Positions 61,504 to 64,000 of a stretch of 64,000 nucleotides of DNA are shown piece after piece. The notes beneath the pieces were generated by a model. It worked only from the letters and a program-made list of their open reading frames with translations, was not told the origin of the DNA and did not search any database. Origin of the DNA: Naganishia liquefaciens (lineage: Eukaryota; Basidiomycota; Tremellomycetes; Filobasidiales; Filobasidiaceae); the NCBI GenBank assembly GCA_013423385.1, contig BLZA01000040.1, positions 558,001 through 622,000 on the forward strand. Reading direction: 5' to 3'. Positions within the stretch are counted from its first letter, which is position 1; each line of letters begins with the position of its first letter. A program made the position numbers and the translations under genes.

Positions 61504-63492
61504 TACACAATGTCTGGATCAATGAGTGTTCAGAGTAGGCGTTTCTCAGTCCCACTATAATTGGACCAAGGGTGTCAACGGTGCTCTTCGCAAGCTACTG
61601 ACGATGTTGCTGGCGACTTCATTTTCATCCATTTGGCAATAAGACAAACTCTTGCGTTTGGGGTGAGCACGTTGTGGGCTGTTTGCGAATGAAGATATGC
61701 CTAAATGGTTGTGAGGGAGGAATTTAAGGTAACAGCTGGTAGAACTAACTGCCACTACAGAAACCATGCTGACGATTCACTGATGCGGTTTCTCAAAACA
61801 ACAACGGAATGACGATATCACGCTCACGGCCTAAAGGCGCTCGTCTGCGTTGCACAGCGACCTTGGTGGCGCTTTCAGCCACCAACAAGGAGCCATGTAC
61901 TCCTAAGGGTAATAAAGAGGAAAGGGCGGAAAGATATCGTCAAGTATATCAAAGGGGTACTCCTGATTCGCAAACGCCACGTTCTGACCCCGGTTCGTTC
62001 TTTCAAAGGAAACCCCTTGTGATCGTCAAGTGATATGCCTTTCGCCAAATCGTCTAAGCCGCACAGCCTATGCCAAGGGTGAGCAATCCACAAGTGAGCC
62101 TACAAGAGCAATCAAGGAGTTTTCGTGAGTATTCAGCAGGAAGGTTCCTTGTTGAGCTGGATTCGATCAGAGCCATACAATTGCCCTAAATAGCTGACTT
62201 CAGATGTGTCCAAAACTCATGGATTCCTTAGCAAACCAACGTCATGGGGAGCCGATGGATGATCGCCCAGACAAAAGGCTACGTTAACTGTTATACATCG
62301 AATTCACCGCAAAATTCTGCCTCCTCGAATCATCAAACCAGATCACAGAAAAAGAGAGGGGGTTTCCACATGCTGTGCTACGCTGTGATTTCTTTTGTGT
62401 CTTGAGCCAACTCCTTTTGAGCCCTCGAGCCAACTTCTTTTGAGCCCTCGATATGCCCACTCCCAAGGACGTCTCCTCGGTTCCCCCCCCGCCCATGGCG
62501 TTGTTTGATCGGGATATGGTCAGGACTGATCCGGTAATTCGCCTCAGCTTCAAGCTCGCATCGAGCCCTCTTGCTTGGTCGGCCATTCGAATTTACCTCG
62601 AGCTTGAAACCTCGATTTGTACCGGCTTCTCAAAGTACTTGAATCGGCAGGCTACACCTGGATGTCCGCTTTTCCATTTTATCGTAGCAAATATCGGAAG
62701 CCTGCGAGATTCGAACACCCGCCTCCGTGTTGGGAATGCATCACAAGGCTAGCGGATATCCACTATGCCATAAAGGACGGGGGTTAATGGAAAGACTTCT
62801 CGCTCTACAAGATATCATGCGGGGGCCTCTGAATCAGGCAGGCAGCAGAGTTTTCAGCGGGGAATATTTACCGTTCCGCTTTGGATCGTGCCTGATTGGA
62901 CCTCTTTTGTTCTGTGAGGTTTCCATCAGAGGCGCAAACGATGGGAAATAATACTCACGACAAGAAATGATCGTTTCTTAGATCCTGGTAAGCCTTGATC
63001 TTGTTGTGTTGCGTCCGTCAGTCACAGCACCAGCTTCAAGTTTTCCTTGCAGCCGGGAAATGGTCTCCAAAGCATCTCTCGTGGCACAGCTTTGGCTAGC
63101 ATTGTCCTGTATCGTTTAGAAATCTCCTTGCCGGTGGAGACAGCCTCCTTTCAGCAAGCTTCCTGTCCCACACAACCAAGCACGCGATTTATGCCGGTCG
63201 CCCCTCCCAAATCACTGTAGATGCGAACATATTTCCTCGTAAGCTAGTCTTGCGGCACATGTAGGCAATTGCTACAGGATGGCAGTCATAGCTGGGGCAC
63301 CCCCATGTCGTTATCGTGACCCATGTGTCATCATCACACCAACGGGAATCAATCGCGCAGGCTCCTACGAGAGCTTTGTATGGACCTGGACGCATGCTGA
63401 CGCAAGTTCATCCGAAACAGGTTGCACATCGCCACGACCCCTAGCATCCCACATGGATATAGAGACATCATAGGAGAGCGTCCACGATGCTG
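61504..63492. other. Gene-poor 2-kb stretch, nothing firm
   Basis: No frame has a recognisable family. Short duplicated phrases occur (TTTTGAGCCCTCGA near 62417 and 62441). A weak tRNA-like pair of boxes on the minus strand near 62700-62790 was considered and not accepted. Confidence 0.35.
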
Positions 63493-64000
63493 CTACAACA
63501 CGTCCTTCAAACTCGTCTGTCCGCTCCCCCGCGGCAGCGGTTTGGGCTGATTCGGTGACGGTTTCCATCCGATCTGTCAGAATGCAAAGCGCAAAGTGAG
63601 CTCATTACCCGTGTTCTCTGTTGTCAAGTACGCACCAGAAAGATGATTTGAAAGGTGGCCGGTATCGTTCCATCCTCTAGCCCATGCAGTTCTGCAAGAC
63701 AGGTTCGATGGTTAGCCATGTTCGGGAAAGGTTTCACCCGGAAAGATACCCTTGTAAATAGCATCAGCCGCCAACAATACGTCCCGCTTGACAAACGGTC
63801 GTCTGCAACCGAAGCGATCAGCACTCGATCGAGCCGTCATATCGCGCGACATACCGTCCCAGAACTGCATTGCTCTCGCCCATATCCCTCAGGTCCTCCA
63901 TCAGCTCCCACATGGATGGGTAGTTGATCTTGACGTCCTCGACGTCTACAGTGAGCAGACTGAAGCCGGCTCGTCCCATGAGGTTTGATGCGTCGGAAGG
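63493..64000 (-). CDS. NDUFAF5-like complex I assembly factor, 3' part
   Basis: C-terminal part of a mitochondrial SAM-dependent methyltransferase-fold protein that, in animals, hydroxylates an arginine of a complex I subunit during early assembly. The gene enters from beyond the right edge. Exons 63855-64000 (partial), 63750-63803, 63636-63691 and 63493-63573 join in frame. The reading is SDASNLMGRAGFSLLTVDVE, DVKINYPSMWELMEDLRDMG, ESNAVLGR, then RPFVKRDVLLAADAIYKE, LHGLEDGTIPATFQIIFLIG and WKPSPNQPKPLPRGSGQTSL ending KDVL. The phrases NYPSMWELMEDLRDMGESN, DGTIPAT and IGWKP..PKP..RGS are diagnostic for the family. Presence of this gene implies a respiratory complex I. The catalytic domain lies outside the window. 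Confidence 0.9.

Noticed and set aside
62650-62800. Possible tRNA on the minus strand: A-box-like TGGCATAGTGG and B-box-like GTTCGAATC.
   Set aside because: The acceptor, D and T stems do not pair, the anticodon loop lacks a proper U33 and the spacing is odd. At most a tRNA relic.

Overview
The window is nuclear DNA of a fungus, most likely a basidiomycete. Genes are dense and cut by many very short introns (mostly 47-65 nt, GT or GC donor, CTAAC/CTGAC-type branch points). The eL39 protein ends [16 protein letters not shown] in the style I recall for basidiomycetes. The genus cannot be fixed from sequence alone. I saw no retroelement or virus-like element.

Layout, left to right. An Air1/2-like zinc-knuckle protein of the TRAMP RNA-surveillance complex (minus, 173-3013) stands head to head with the Spg1/Tem1 septation GTPase (plus, 3539-4708). 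The proteasome deubiquitinase Rpn11 (minus, 5400-6751) shares a 186-bp promoter with an uncharacterised acidic 760-residue protein (plus, 6938-9333). Then come a small tail-anchored protein, a secreted type-B carboxylesterase, a small secreted six-cysteine protein, a low-complexity 500-residue protein, the RES-complex splicing factor Ist3/Snu17, ribosomal protein eL39, and a BolA2/Fra2-like iron-sulfur protein. A 3.1-kb spacer with no convincing gene follows.

The middle holds an 11-exon, 2213-residue hybrid histidine kinase (GAF, HisKA, HATPase, a degenerate receiver, a true receiver), a SelO/Fmp40 AMPylase, and a 1312-residue orphan protein with a GIY-YIG-like signature near its N-terminus.

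From 40.7 to 47.7 kb there is a gene-poor block. It contains hairpin-forming and direct repeats, then about 26 diverged tandem copies of a ~188-bp non-coding satellite. The satellite abuts the 3' end of a 7.2-kb, roughly 45-exon coiled-coil gene (minus, 47738-54956). The core of that gene is a run of exons each encoding exactly 28 residues (four heptads).

The right end holds mitochondrial glutamyl-tRNA synthetase (minus), a PA-TM-RING-type membrane ubiquitin ligase (minus), a doubtful orphan reading frame, a gene-poor 2 kb, and the 3' part of an NDUFAF5-like complex I assembly methyltransferase running off the window edge.

Most genes are housekeeping and unrelated in pathway; no operon or biosynthetic cluster is apparent. 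The most unusual material is the satellite plus coiled-coil gene pair, a 6-nt microexon inferred in RPN11, the frequent GC-AG introns, and the GIY-YIG-like orphan.
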